A DNA stretch of 64,000 nucleotides from an uncultured Roseovarius sp. (lineage in GTDB: Bacteria; Pseudomonadota; Alphaproteobacteria; Rhodobacterales; Rhodobacteraceae). The stretch spans positions 1 through 64,000 of the forward strand of contig NZ_CAMYMD010000059.1 of assembly GCF_947259555.1 (NCBI RefSeq). The letters are read 5' to 3'. Every line of letters starts with the position of its first letter. Position 1 is the first letter of the stretch. The notes beneath the pieces are model-generated. The model did no database searches and was not told where the DNA came from. It saw only the letters and a list, made by a program, of their open reading frames with translations. A program made the position numbers and the translations under genes. This document shows positions 1-9,466 of the stretch, in pieces.

Positions 1-2
1 AA

Positions 3-95
3 TGGCGCAAACTCGACGGCCAAAATCGCCTGCCCGAGATCATCCAAGGGGTTGAGTTCCGCGACGGGCTCCGCCACGTTCAAGCCGCCGCCTGA
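3..95 (+). CDS. C-terminal end of an IS256-family-like transposase (5' part outside the window)
   Basis: Reading from base 3, the frame is open from the window edge and encodes WRKLDGQNRLPEIIQGVEF followed by a short tail ending HVQAAA, then TGA at 93-95. This resembles the extreme C-terminus of IS256-family transposases as I remember them from Rhodobacterales (WRKLDGxNxLPxII-type tail). Only 30 codons are visible, so the family call rests on a short match. The sequence just after the stop (about 96-130, containing CACCAACTTTTG) is what one would expect for the element's terminal inverted repeat. Whether the element is complete depends on the sequence to the left. Confidence 0.6.
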   Translation, partial: WRKLDGQNRLPEIIQGVEFRDGLRHVQAAA

Positions 96-571
96 TCAGG
101 CGTCACCAACTTTTGCCCATATCTCCCGGCGATCGCAAGAATTCCACAGGCTGAGCGACCGAGTACAATGCGCGCTGCAGCAAGGCGATCGGGTAGGTTT
201 CCGTAACGTAAATTTAAGCAGAAATCCACGCGTTCGCACAGGTGTGAAATGCACATCCTGAAAAATTCAGAGATTTGTTTTACGATAGTCCACTGAGTTA
301 AATACCACCGCTAGTTTATAAGCGGGCTTTTGCCAGTAAGCTGCCAAGTGAATTCGGCAGCGCCTGAGTTATTGTCTAAAGAGAGGCTGTTATGGCCGAG
401 AATAACAGTCGGAATGAATACGGGGCCGTGGTCTTTTTCGGTATTCCACCCCCAAGGTAAGCGCCACAGCCATTCCCTGTGCAACCGCCCTGCAAGTCGC
501 AAATCAGTTCATTCGCGAAAACAAGGCTGGGACTGAACAGCTAATGCCGCGTGGAGAAAAACCCGCGCAGG
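96..571. other. Non-coding stretch next to the IS end; inverted repeat at 387-408
   Basis: No convincing gene is present. The first 30-40 bases probably hold the right end of the insertion sequence. A perfect 7-bp inverted repeat (CTGTTAT at 387-393, ATAACAG at 402-408) lies in the middle; its role is unknown. Short open frames on both strands (for example 330-536) have no ribosome-binding site and no recognisable protein. The stretch lies beyond the stop codon of the permease gene on the minus strand, so it is likely transcript tail plus insertion debris. Confidence 0.5.
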
Positions 572-2512
572 TCAGGTATTCGCCATACGACGGATCACAT
601 GATCGGCCATCAGCCCGATGAAAGCCACGGCAAAGCCCAGCACCAGCCCCTTGCCGACATCGGTCGAACTGAGCGCGCGCTGCATTTCCTGCCCGAGATC
701 CTGTGTGCCGATAAAGGCCGCGATGATGACCATGAAAAGTGAGAACATCAGTGACTGATTGAGACCGACCATGATCGTGGGAAAGGCCAGCGGCAACCGC
801 ACGTGACGCAGGCTCTGGCCCCTCGTGGCGCCTGACATGTCGGCGGCTTCGAGCATCGCCTCGGGCACGCCGCGCAGGCCCTCTATCGTGTAGCGGATGA
901 GCGGCACGGCGGCAAAGAGGACCACCGCGCCCACCACCGCAACATCGTTGACGCCAAAGAGCATGATGACCGGGATGAGGTAGATAAAGCTTGGAAAGGT
1001 CTGCAACGTGTCACACAAAAGCAGGACCCGTCTGGCCCGGGCCGCGTGCCGTGCGGCCCATATCCCGAGGGGAAAGCCAAAGCTGGCCGCCACGATCACC
1101 GCGACAAGGACGGTGTAGACGGTTATCATCGCCCGGTCCCACCAGCCGGAGATGGCGATGTAGCCGAAGAACCCAAGACAGACCAGTGCCGAGCGCCAGC
1201 CGCCAACCGCGTATCCCAACGCGGCAAGTGCGACCAGAACGGCCGTGTAGGGGAACCAGAGCAAGGTGTCGCGCACCGGGATAAGAACCCATGTGATCAG
1301 GAACCAGCGCAGCCATTGCGTCACCGGATCAATTGTCACGATGATGAATGACATGACTGCATCAATCGGGTCGGCGACCGACAAAGACTGCCCGCGCGAG
1401 ACCTCGGCGAAGAACGGTATCACGGCGGAGATGGCAAATCCGGCCACCATCAGCGCGGCCCAGATGAGCAGCACGCGGTGCCGCGTGGCCCAGCCGATAC
1501 CGGGCTCGTGATGGGTCGGCTGGCGCTCGGCCCATGCCTTGGAGCAGCGGTCCAGCGCCACGGCGAGAAGAACAATCGTAATGCCAATCTCGATCGAGCG
1601 GCCGATCTTGAGGGCCTGAAGCAATTGCAAGAGCTTCTGGCCCAAACCGGGCATGCCGATAAAGCTGGCCAGAACCACCATCGCCAAGCATTGCATGATG
1701 ACTTGATTGACCCCAACCAGAATATCCGTTCGAGCGGTGGGGATACGCACGCGGGTCATCAACTGCCAGCTTGTGCTGCCGCACATCTTGCCGCTCTCGA
1801 TCACTTCGTGAGGCACTTTGCGGAGGCCCAGAAGGGTCATTCGGATCATCGGTGGCACCGAGAAGATGATCGTCACGATTGCGCCCGCCTTGGGCCCGAC
1901 GCCGATGAACACCACCACCGGGATCATGTAGGCGAAATGGGGCATGGATTGCGCGATGTTCAGAACCGGGTTGAGCACGGTCTCAAATCCGCGCCAACGC
2001 CATGCGGCCACCGCGGTCACGAGCCCGAACAAGACCGAGAACGGCGCGGCGACCACGATCACTGACAGGGTTTCCATTGTCCACTTCCACTGTCCCATCA
2101 AGGCGATCCAGACAAATGTACCCCCCGCGAGCGCGGCGAGACGCGCACCGCCCAGCCAATAGCCCAGACAGGCTGCGGTCAGCGCCACAACCGACCATGG
2201 CAAAGGCCCGACACGGGGCCAGCGGTTCTTGCCGTAGAGGATATTGGCGGTCACGTTCAGCAGCCACTCTATGCCATCCGCGATGGCACGGGTCACGTGG
2301 ATCAGCCCAAGATCGTCGCGCAGCCATGCAAACAACGCGTTGATCCAGTCCGCGAGCGGCAGGATGAGTATATCGGCCGGGCGCATCAACCCGTCGGGCA
2401 ATATCGGCCGCGCCGCGATCAATAGCATGGCAAGCGCAAGAAGCGCCCACGTCGGGTTGAATGCCGGAGTTATGGGCGTCGGCGACCGGTCGGGCAGGGT
2501 GCTCTCGCTCAT
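572..2512 (-). CDS. Double-domain ABC importer permease, TMAO/betaine type (TmoW-like)
   Basis: Inner-membrane permease of a quaternary-amine/TMAO ABC importer. The 646-residue protein is about twice the size of ProW-type permeases and contains two fused permease units, each with many hydrophobic helices and its own EAA-like coupling loop (VIESGKMCGSTSW near residue 240 and MLEAADMSGATRG near residue 550), so a single chain can supply both halves of the channel. Its ATG overlaps the stop of the upstream ATPase gene by 4 bp (ATGA), which indicates translational coupling. It is the last gene of the SBP-ATPase-permease operon on the minus strand. Assignment to the TMAO (Tmo) subfamily is inferred from the binding protein and from the adjacent TorTSR genes; betaine or proline transport is the alternative. 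Confidence 0.85.
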   Translation of the reverse strand: MSESTLPDRSPTPITPAFNPTWALLALAMLLIAARPILPDGLMRPADILILPLADWINALFAWLRDDLGLIHVTRAIADGIEWLLNVTANILYGKNRWPRVGPLPWSVVALTAACLGYWLGGARLAALAGGTFVWIALMGQWKWTMETLSVIVVAAPFSVLFGLVTAVAAWRWRGFETVLNPVLNIAQSMPHFAYMIPVVVFIGVGPKAGAIVTIIFSVPPMIRMTLLGLRKVPHEVIESGKMCGSTSWQLMTRVRIPTARTDILVGVNQVIMQCLAMVVLASFIGMPGLGQKLLQLLQALKIGRSIEIGITIVLLAVALDRCSKAWAERQPTHHEPGIGWATRHRVLLIWAALMVAGFAISAVIPFFAEVSRGQSLSVADPIDAVMSFIIVTIDPVTQWLRWFLITWVLIPVRDTLLWFPYTAVLVALAALGYAVGGWRSALVCLGFFGYIAISGWWDRAMITVYTVLVAVIVAASFGFPLGIWAARHAARARRVLLLCDTLQTFPSFIYLIPVIMLFGVNDVAVVGAVVLFAAVPLIRYTIEGLRGVPEAMLEAADMSGATRGQSLRHVRLPLAFPTIMVGLNQSLMFSLFMVIIAAFIGTQDLGQEMQRALSSTDVGKGLVLGFAVAFIGLMADHVIRRMANT

Positions 2513-3540
2513 GCCTGGCCCCCGAGCAGTACGTTCAGCGCCTCCTGACGGTTGAGGCCGCCGGTGATCCGTCCGGTTTCGTCGGACACGGGCAAGACCT
2601 CTCGGCTGTCGTTGACCAGCATGCGTGCCAGTGCGCGAATTGTGCTCTTGCCCGCCACGGGCTGACCTTCGGGCACTGTTCCGTTGATCGGCCGTGCGAG
2701 GCCCGAGGCATGTACGACACGCGCCTTTTCGATCTCTTCGGTGAATTTGCGCACATAGTCGGTCGCGGGATTCAAGACGATCTGATCAGGGGTATCGCAT
2801 TGCTCGACAGCCCCGTCCTTCATGATGGCGATGCGGTCCGCCAGCCGTAATGCCTCGTCGAAATCATGGGTGATGAACACGATGGTCTTGCCCAGCATTT
2901 CTTGCAGCCGCAGGAATTCGTCCTGCATTTCGCGTCGAATGAGCGGATCGAGCGCCGAGAATGGTTCGTCCAGAAACCAGATGTCCGGCTCGATGGCGAG
3001 TGAACGCGCAATACCCACCCGCTGTTGCTGCCCGCCCGACAGCTCTCGCGGAAAATAATCCTCGCGTCCGTCGAGACCTACCAGCTCTATCACCTCCAGA
3101 GCGCGTTTGCGCCGGGTTGCCCTGTCCTGTCCGCGCATTTCCAGTGGAAAGGCCACGTTTTCCAGAACCGTGCGATGCGGCAGAAGGCCAAAGCTCTGAA
3201 ACACCATGCCCATCTTGCTGCGGCGCAGCCCGATCAGCTGTTTTTCCGAGAGCGCGCCGATGTCTTGCCCCTCGACCGTAACCGTGCCGCCGGTGATCTC
3301 GATAAGACGGGACAGGCACCGTACCAGCGTGGATTTGCCCGAGCCCGACAGGCCCATGATGACCAGCATCTCGCCGCGTCCGATGTCCAGCGATACATCC
3401 CGCACGGCAGAAATATAACCGGCCTGTCGGATCGCCTCGACGCCGGGATCGCCGTGCAACCCTTTCAGATAGCTTTCGGGCGAGGGACCGAAAAGTTTCC
3501 AGACATTGCGGCAAGAGATCACGGTTTCGGACAATGGCAC
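2509..3540 (-). CDS. ABC importer ATPase, ProV/TmoV-like
   Basis: Energises the importer encoded by the flanking genes. It shows a Walker A (GLSGSGKST), signature LSGGQQQRVGIARSLA, Walker B (DIWFLDEPFSALD) and H-loop (FITHDFDEA), and the N-terminal extension (GPSPESYLKGLHG) typical of the ProV family. A C-terminal segment of about 100 residues resembles the CBS-type regulatory tail of these proteins. I chose GTG at 3540 as start: it is preceded by AAAGGGGG about 6 nt upstream, and the protein then begins VPLSETVISCRNVWKLFG as in relatives; a longer ATG start at 3573 lacks this support. Length is 343 residues. Lies 72 bp after the binding-protein gene and overlaps the permease gene. Confidence 0.88.
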   Translation of the reverse strand: MPLSETVISCRNVWKLFGPSPESYLKGLHGDPGVEAIRQAGYISAVRDVSLDIGRGEMLVIMGLSGSGKSTLVRCLSRLIEITGGTVTVEGQDIGALSEKQLIGLRRSKMGMVFQSFGLLPHRTVLENVAFPLEMRGQDRATRRKRALEVIELVGLDGREDYFPRELSGGQQQRVGIARSLAIEPDIWFLDEPFSALDPLIRREMQDEFLRLQEMLGKTIVFITHDFDEALRLADRIAIMKDGAVEQCDTPDQIVLNPATDYVRKFTEEIEKARVVHASGLARPINGTVPEGQPVAGKSTIRALARMLVNDSREVLPVSDETGRITGGLNRQEALNVLLGGQA

Positions 3541-3568
3541 GTGGCACCCCCTTTGACATGACAGAGAC

Positions 3569-3594
3569 CTCACCCGCGGCGCACCACGGGTGAG
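3569..3594 (-). terminator. Hairpin between binding-protein and ATPase genes (probable attenuator)
   Basis: A perfect 8-bp inverted repeat (CTCACCCG at 3569-3576, CGGGTGAG at 3587-3594) sits in the 72-bp gap after tmoX. No U-run follows it in the direction of transcription. Such intercistronic hairpins after binding-protein genes commonly protect the upstream message or attenuate read-through, giving an excess of binding protein; that role is inferred. Confidence 0.55.
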
Positions 3595-3612
3595 ACGGCG
3601 TTTTTGTCGGGG

Positions 3613-4712
<1,100 letters not shown>

Positions 4713-5414
4713 ATGGCAAAGACGGCCCATATCCTTATTATCGAAGACGAGCCGGTGACCCGCACCACGCTCGCGGACTATCTTACTGCGTATGGTTATA
4801 TCGTCGCCGCTTTTGACAGTGCCGAAGCGGCAGAACCCAAGCTGGAGAGCGAGTGGGCGGACCTATTGCTGGTGGATATCACGCTTGATGGCAAGGACGG
4901 ATTGCAGATCACGCGGGAAGAGCGCGCTCGCTCGGATATAGGGATTATCCTGACCACCAGCCTAAGTGATGACGTGGATCGCATCGTCGGTTTGGAACTG
5001 GGGGCGGATGACTATGTGTGCAAACCGTTCAACCGCCGCGAATTGCTGGCCCGCATCAAGAACCTTCTGCGGCGCACCGAGGGCCAGCGTCGTCTGTCTC
5101 GCCAGCATGCGCGCTTTCACGGGTTTACCTTTTCATTTGCCACCCGCCAATTGACCGCGCCTGATGGTGCGGCCATCCGCCTGACCCGTGCCGAATACGA
5201 ACTTTTGACCGAGTTTCTGGGCCACCCCGGACAAGTGCTGAGCCGTGAGCGGCTGATGGCGGCGGTCACTCACCGGCAGGAAGATCCCGATCCGCGCACG
5301 GTCGATGTGATCATCCGCCGTCTGCGTACCAAACTGGAAGACGACCCGGCGGCGCCAAAGCTCATCACGACTGCCCACGGCGAGGGTTACATATTCACGG
5401 CGATCCTGGATTGA
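4713..5414 (+). CDS. torR: OmpR-family response regulator, TorR-like
   Basis: DNA-binding regulator of the TMAO-sensing system. The start at 4713 (MAKTAHILIIEDEP) is preferred because the receiver domain begins there and a GAGG lies 8 nt upstream; the longer frame adds 48 unrelated residues. The N-terminal receiver (about 1-120) has the acidic pair ED at 11-12, the phospho-acceptor Asp55 in LLLVDITLDG and the conserved KPF. The C-terminal part (about 135-230) is an OmpR/PhoB winged helix (RLTRAEYELLTEFL, VDVIIRRLRTKLE). Length 233 residues, as for TorR. It is convergent with torS, with coding ends overlapping by 28 bp, and faces tmoX across a shared promoter region, which makes that importer a likely target. 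Confidence 0.82.
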   Translation: MAKTAHILIIEDEPVTRTTLADYLTAYGYIVAAFDSAEAAEPKLESEWADLLLVDITLDGKDGLQITREERARSDIGIILTTSLSDDVDRIVGLELGADDYVCKPFNRRELLARIKNLLRRTEGQRRLSRQHARFHGFTFSFATRQLTAPDGAAIRLTRAEYELLTEFLGHPGQVLSRERLMAAVTHRQEDPDPRTVDVIIRRLRTKLEDDPAAPKLITTAHGEGYIFTAILD

Positions 5415-8347
5415 GGCATGTTTGCCAGTTCCTCGACCGCTTGGCTCAAAGTCTGACGCGCGGCCCGGATTTCGTCGAACAGTTGGAAAATTGTCTCGTC
5501 CGCCCGCACAAGATCGCCTGTGCGCGCGGCGTCTTCGATTTTCTGTAGACATATGCGGAGATCGGGCAGGTCAAAATTTCCTGCGGCCCCTTTCATCCGA
5601 TGTGCGATGCTGGATAGGCGCGCCGTATCCTGCGCGGCGAGCGCGTTCTTCAAAAGCGCTTGCTCGTCTTCCAGCCCCGCGAGGTAGAGCCCGACCGCCT
5701 TGATTGTCTGCTCATGGCCCAGATCGGCGCGCATGTGGCCCAGCACGGTCTCGTCCGACCCTCCGGACCATGACGTAGACCGCGGCGACAAGAACACGCT
5801 GCGCCGCCCACCGCCCGAGACCTGATCAAGCGCGGCAAGCAGTCGCTCGGGCGAGATCGGCTTGGCGACAAAGCAATTCATCCCGGCATCGAGCTGCTCC
5901 TCGACCTCGTCATCCTGCACATGAGCGGAAATCCCGATGATTGGCAATGTGCGCCCCTCGGGCATTGCACGGATATGGCGTGTGGCCTCTGTTCCCGACA
6001 GACCCGGAAGGTTGACATCCATAAGCACGAGATCAAAGCTGTCGCACCGCAATCGCTCGAGCGCGTCCTCCGCGCTCCCGAGGCAGACCACATTGTGACC
6101 CATCCGCTCAAGATAGCTGCGCGCGACAAGCTGGTTGACCTCGTGATCCTCGACGACCAGCACGTGCAACGCCCGCGCGCCCCTGACGGGTGTCCACTCA
6201 GGGAGGTTTTCGGCCAGGGCGCCCGGATCGGCGAGGTCAAAATCGGCCATGAGCGTAAAGACCGAACCCACATGGAGTGTGCTCTCCACGCTCAGCGTCG
6301 CGCCGATCACCTCGGCGAATTTGCGACAGATCGCCAGCCCGAGCCCGGTGCCGCCATAGCGCCGTGCGGTGAGCCCGTCTTCTTGCTCGAAAGCTTTGAA
6401 TATCCGCTGCCGTGCCTGTGCCGAAATGCCCTTACCCGTATCGCTCACCTCGAAGATCAGGGTCGCGCAGCCGGAATCGGCTGGGCGACAGCGCAATCGC
6501 AAAACGACCTCGCCTTCCTCGGTGAACTTGACGGCGTTTGACACGAGATTGAACAGGATCTGCCGAAGCTTGGCCATGTCGCCGTTGACAGCGGGAGGCG
6601 CATCCTCGGGCAGGTCCAGCCAAAGCTTGATGCCTTTTTCCCTCGCCCCCGGCTCCAGTAGCGTGACGATGACCTGCATTACCTCGGCAACTGAGAAGAC
6701 TCCGCGCTCTTCCTGCGCGCCGCTCAGTTCGGTTTTGGAGTAATTCAGGATGTCATTGAGGATCGTGAGCAGGCTCTCGCCCGAGGCCCTCGCCGCGCGC
6801 AGCTGTTCGAGTTGTGGCTCTGACAGCCCGTCCATCGAGAGGTTGCGCAGCATCCCCAGAACACCATTCATCGGCGTGCGTATTTCGTGGCTCATCATGG
6901 CGAGAAACTCGGACTTGGCCCGGTCCGCCGTTTCTGCCTTTTGTCGGGCTTGTGCGTGGGCCTCGACTTCGCCGCGCAACTGCTCGGTCTTTTCGGCGAC
7001 CAGATCTTGCAGCGCGGTGCGATGCCGATAGAGTTCTTCCTCGTTGCGGCGGCGCGCCTCCTCCAGACTGCGGTTGGCAATGGCCTGCCTGCGAAATACC
7101 TCGACTGCGCGTTCCATACCGGCGATTTCGTCTGTGCCACGCGGGGCCACGCGCGTGTCTAGCTGCCCCGCCGCCAACCGGGTCATCATGTCCGAAAGGT
7201 TGTCCAGCCGCCGCGAAATGTTGCCGCGCACGTAGAACCAGAGCACGCCGAGCGACAACAAGAGTGCCAGTGCTGCGGCGCCCGCACTGCGCAATCGGGT
7301 CGCGCGGATGACTTCCATAGACCGCGTGCCGGCGAAAAAGGCGTCTGCCTGCACGCGTTCCGCAAGATCCGTGACCGCTGCGTGCAATCGCTTGGCCGTG
7401 ACACGCAGCGCGGCCTGCTGACTTTCGATCTCGCGATCCAAACGCAGGATGTTTCCGGTCAACCCGAGCAGTCCACCCGTGCCGGTGGCGTCGCTCAAAG
7501 GCAGGATGATGGCCAGCAGGCGCTCCGCCTGCGCTGCCCGGCCCGGATCGCGGATCGCGGCCACCCGGCGCGCGACGATCGCCGCTCTGTCCTCCAGTTG
7601 GGCTTGCACTACAGGCAGATCGTCTCCGGTTCGCATCGTGGCAATACGATTGAACAACAGGCCCATCTCGGCCGTGCGCGAGCGCAATTCAAACATCAGC
7701 CCAAGCTGGAACAGGTCGACCTCGATGAGCTTGTCGAGCGTCGCAAGCCGGGATGCGATGCCGGGGTCGCTGGTATCGAACTCATAGAGGTTCGAGATCA
7801 CCGCTGCGGTGCCCATTTCGGCATTGGCCACCAGGGTGTCCGCCATATTCAGAAGTTCCGAGGTCGCGGCGAGGGCCCCGTCCAGACCCTCCTGGCGTGC
7901 TCTGATCAAGGCCAGGCGCTGTTTCACGAGTCGGTCAAGCTCTGCAATGCCCGCCTTCATCTGGGCCACCGCGCGGGTCAGGTCGTCCCCGGTGCCGCCG
8001 TGTTCGGTCTGAAATTGTACCAGATGATCCGAAAGCGCCGCAACGCGGGCGCTGAGATAGGCCGCACGGTCCCTACGCTTCGCCTCGTCGCCGACCGCAG
8101 CCAGTTCTGGTGCGACCGTGACAATCGACGCGCTTTCCTCGGTAAAGCGGCGCATGTCTGTCAGGACCGGGATCGACCGGTCATACAGGAGCTGCTGCGT
8201 GCGGGTGACATCGCGCAACTCGAACCAGCCGAAAAAGCCCGCAAGCGCAGGAAGGCCGGCGATCACGAGAAAGGCGGCCAGCAGGCGCGCACCCAATCCG
8301 GTTCTGATTCTCATCTTTTCAGGCCCCGAAACGCCAGTTTCTTGCAC
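5387..8347 (-). CDS. torS: Hybrid sensor histidine kinase, TorS-like
   Basis: Membrane sensor that should phosphorylate TorR through a four-step relay. In order: a TM helix (about 17-40), a long periplasmic helical sensor (about 45-350), a second TM (about 355-372), HAMP (about 375-430), dimerisation domain with SHEIRTP (His487), ATPase domain with N-box around Asn600/604 and DTGKG (636-640), a receiver with Asp777 (LVLMDVNLPG) and an HPt domain with His916 (IAHRMKG). The domain order and length (986 residues) match E. coli TorS. The start is GTG at 8347 or ATG 33 bases downstream (MRIRTGLG); both are plausible. TorT is encoded divergently 49 bp away, as expected for its periplasmic partner. 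Confidence 0.85.
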   Translation of the reverse strand: MQETGVSGPEKMRIRTGLGARLLAAFLVIAGLPALAGFFGWFELRDVTRTQQLLYDRSIPVLTDMRRFTEESASIVTVAPELAAVGDEAKRRDRAAYLSARVAALSDHLVQFQTEHGGTGDDLTRAVAQMKAGIAELDRLVKQRLALIRARQEGLDGALAATSELLNMADTLVANAEMGTAAVISNLYEFDTSDPGIASRLATLDKLIEVDLFQLGLMFELRSRTAEMGLLFNRIATMRTGDDLPVVQAQLEDRAAIVARRVAAIRDPGRAAQAERLLAIILPLSDATGTGGLLGLTGNILRLDREIESQQAALRVTAKRLHAAVTDLAERVQADAFFAGTRSMEVIRATRLRSAGAAALALLLSLGVLWFYVRGNISRRLDNLSDMMTRLAAGQLDTRVAPRGTDEIAGMERAVEVFRRQAIANRSLEEARRRNEEELYRHRTALQDLVAEKTEQLRGEVEAHAQARQKAETADRAKSEFLAMMSHEIRTPMNGVLGMLRNLSMDGLSEPQLEQLRAARASGESLLTILNDILNYSKTELSGAQEERGVFSVAEVMQVIVTLLEPGAREKGIKLWLDLPEDAPPAVNGDMAKLRQILFNLVSNAVKFTEEGEVVLRLRCRPADSGCATLIFEVSDTGKGISAQARQRIFKAFEQEDGLTARRYGGTGLGLAICRKFAEVIGATLSVESTLHVGSVFTLMADFDLADPGALAENLPEWTPVRGARALHVLVVEDHEVNQLVARSYLERMGHNVVCLGSAEDALERLRCDSFDLVLMDVNLPGLSGTEATRHIRAMPEGRTLPIIGISAHVQDDEVEEQLDAGMNCFVAKPISPERLLAALDQVSGGGRRSVFLSPRSTSWSGGSDETVLGHMRADLGHEQTIKAVGLYLAGLEDEQALLKNALAAQDTARLSSIAHRMKGAAGNFDLPDLRICLQKIEDAARTGDLVRADETIFQLFDEIRAARQTLSQAVEELANMPQSRIAVNM

Positions 8348-8396
8348 TCTGATCCCGCCAGCCTATAGTAATTTTCTGCACAGGAGTGAAATTTTC

Positions 8397-9440
8397 ATGC
8401 AAAGAATAATCGCCTGTTTTCTCATGTTCGTCCCCCTGCCTCTGTGGGCTGATGGTTGGGCAATCGAAGCCCATGTGACACCTTTTGACTACAGCAGCGC
8501 GACGCGGTCACAGACTTATAACCCGCTTGGCAAGGCACGAGACAATTGGACCATCTGCGTCTCGTATCCACATCTCAAGGACGCCTATTGGCTCTCGGTC
8601 AATTACGGCATGGTCGAAGAGGCCGAGCGTCTGGGCGTGGGGTTTCGCCTTGTCGAGGCCGGAGGCTATCCCAACCTTGACCGGCAGATCGAGCAGATCA
8701 GGGATTGCGTGGCCAAGGGGGCCGACGCGCTTGTCGTTGGTACGGTCTCTTTCGACGGGCTGACACCGACCGTGCTCGATCTGTCGCGAACCGTTCCGGT
8801 GATCGCGGCTGTCAATGACATCGCCGATCCGGGTGTGTCCGCAAAGGCGGGCGTTTCATGGTACGAGATGGGCGCCATGGCGGGCCGCTTTATCGCGGCA
8901 CGGCATCCGCCGGGCAGCCCTGCCGTACAACTCGCATGGTTTCCAGGACCCAAGGGGGCAGGGTGGGTCTCTTTCGTCGAGGCGGGCTTTCGTGAGGCGG
9001 TCGCGCAAAGCTCCGCCCGTATCGCCATAACAAAATACGGCGATACGGGGCGCGAAATTCAGGTGTCACTGGTAGAAGAGACGCTCGATAGTGGTATCGA
9101 GGTAGATTACCTCGTTGGCAGCGCACCCACGGCGGAGGTTGCCGTTTCAATTCTGCGCGCGCGTGGGCTGAGCGACCAGATAAGTATCGTGTCGGATTAC
9201 ATGAGCCACGCCGTCTTTCGCGGTATCAGGCGGGGTCGCATACTTGCGGCGCCAACCGATTTTCCCATCTTGCAGGGCAAGCTGGCCATCGAGATGGCAG
9301 TCCGTGCGATCGAAGGGTCGCTGGACATCCGCCACGCCGGGCCAAAGATCCGTCTGGTGGTCTCGGAGACCGTCAACGAGGACGATCTCGTCGGAACCCT
9401 GGCCCCAGCGAGCTTCATCCCGGTCTTCGAGGTGGAGTGA
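8397..9440 (+). CDS. torT: Periplasmic TMAO-sensing accessory protein TorT
   Basis: A LacI/RbsB-fold periplasmic binding protein that in the Tor system binds TMAO and presents it to TorS. Start at 8397 (MQRIIACFLMFVPLP) follows AGGAG at 8382-8386 and gives a signal peptide cleaved near LPLWA/DGW. The mature part has the type I binding-protein pattern (WLSVNYGMVEEAERLGV, then GADALVVGTVSFDGL and ...AAVNDIADPGVSAKAGVSW) and ends after 347 residues, close to E. coli TorT. The gene is divergent from torS; the E. coli order torT-torR plus torS is rearranged here to torR> <torS torT>. Ligand identity is inferred from family and neighbours. Confidence 0.85.
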   Translation: MQRIIACFLMFVPLPLWADGWAIEAHVTPFDYSSATRSQTYNPLGKARDNWTICVSYPHLKDAYWLSVNYGMVEEAERLGVGFRLVEAGGYPNLDRQIEQIRDCVAKGADALVVGTVSFDGLTPTVLDLSRTVPVIAAVNDIADPGVSAKAGVSWYEMGAMAGRFIAARHPPGSPAVQLAWFPGPKGAGWVSFVEAGFREAVAQSSARIAITKYGDTGREIQVSLVEETLDSGIEVDYLVGSAPTAEVAVSILRARGLSDQISIVSDYMSHAVFRGIRRGRILAAPTDFPILQGKLAIEMAVRAIEGSLDIRHAGPKIRLVVSETVNEDDLVGTLAPASFIPVFEVE

Positions 9441-9466
9441 TGCTGTGCCGCAAAGGCCGTTGCGCA

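Noticed and set aside
330..536. 68-codon frame after the IS end
   Set aside because: No ribosome site, no similarity recognised, and an equally long frame exists on the other strand.
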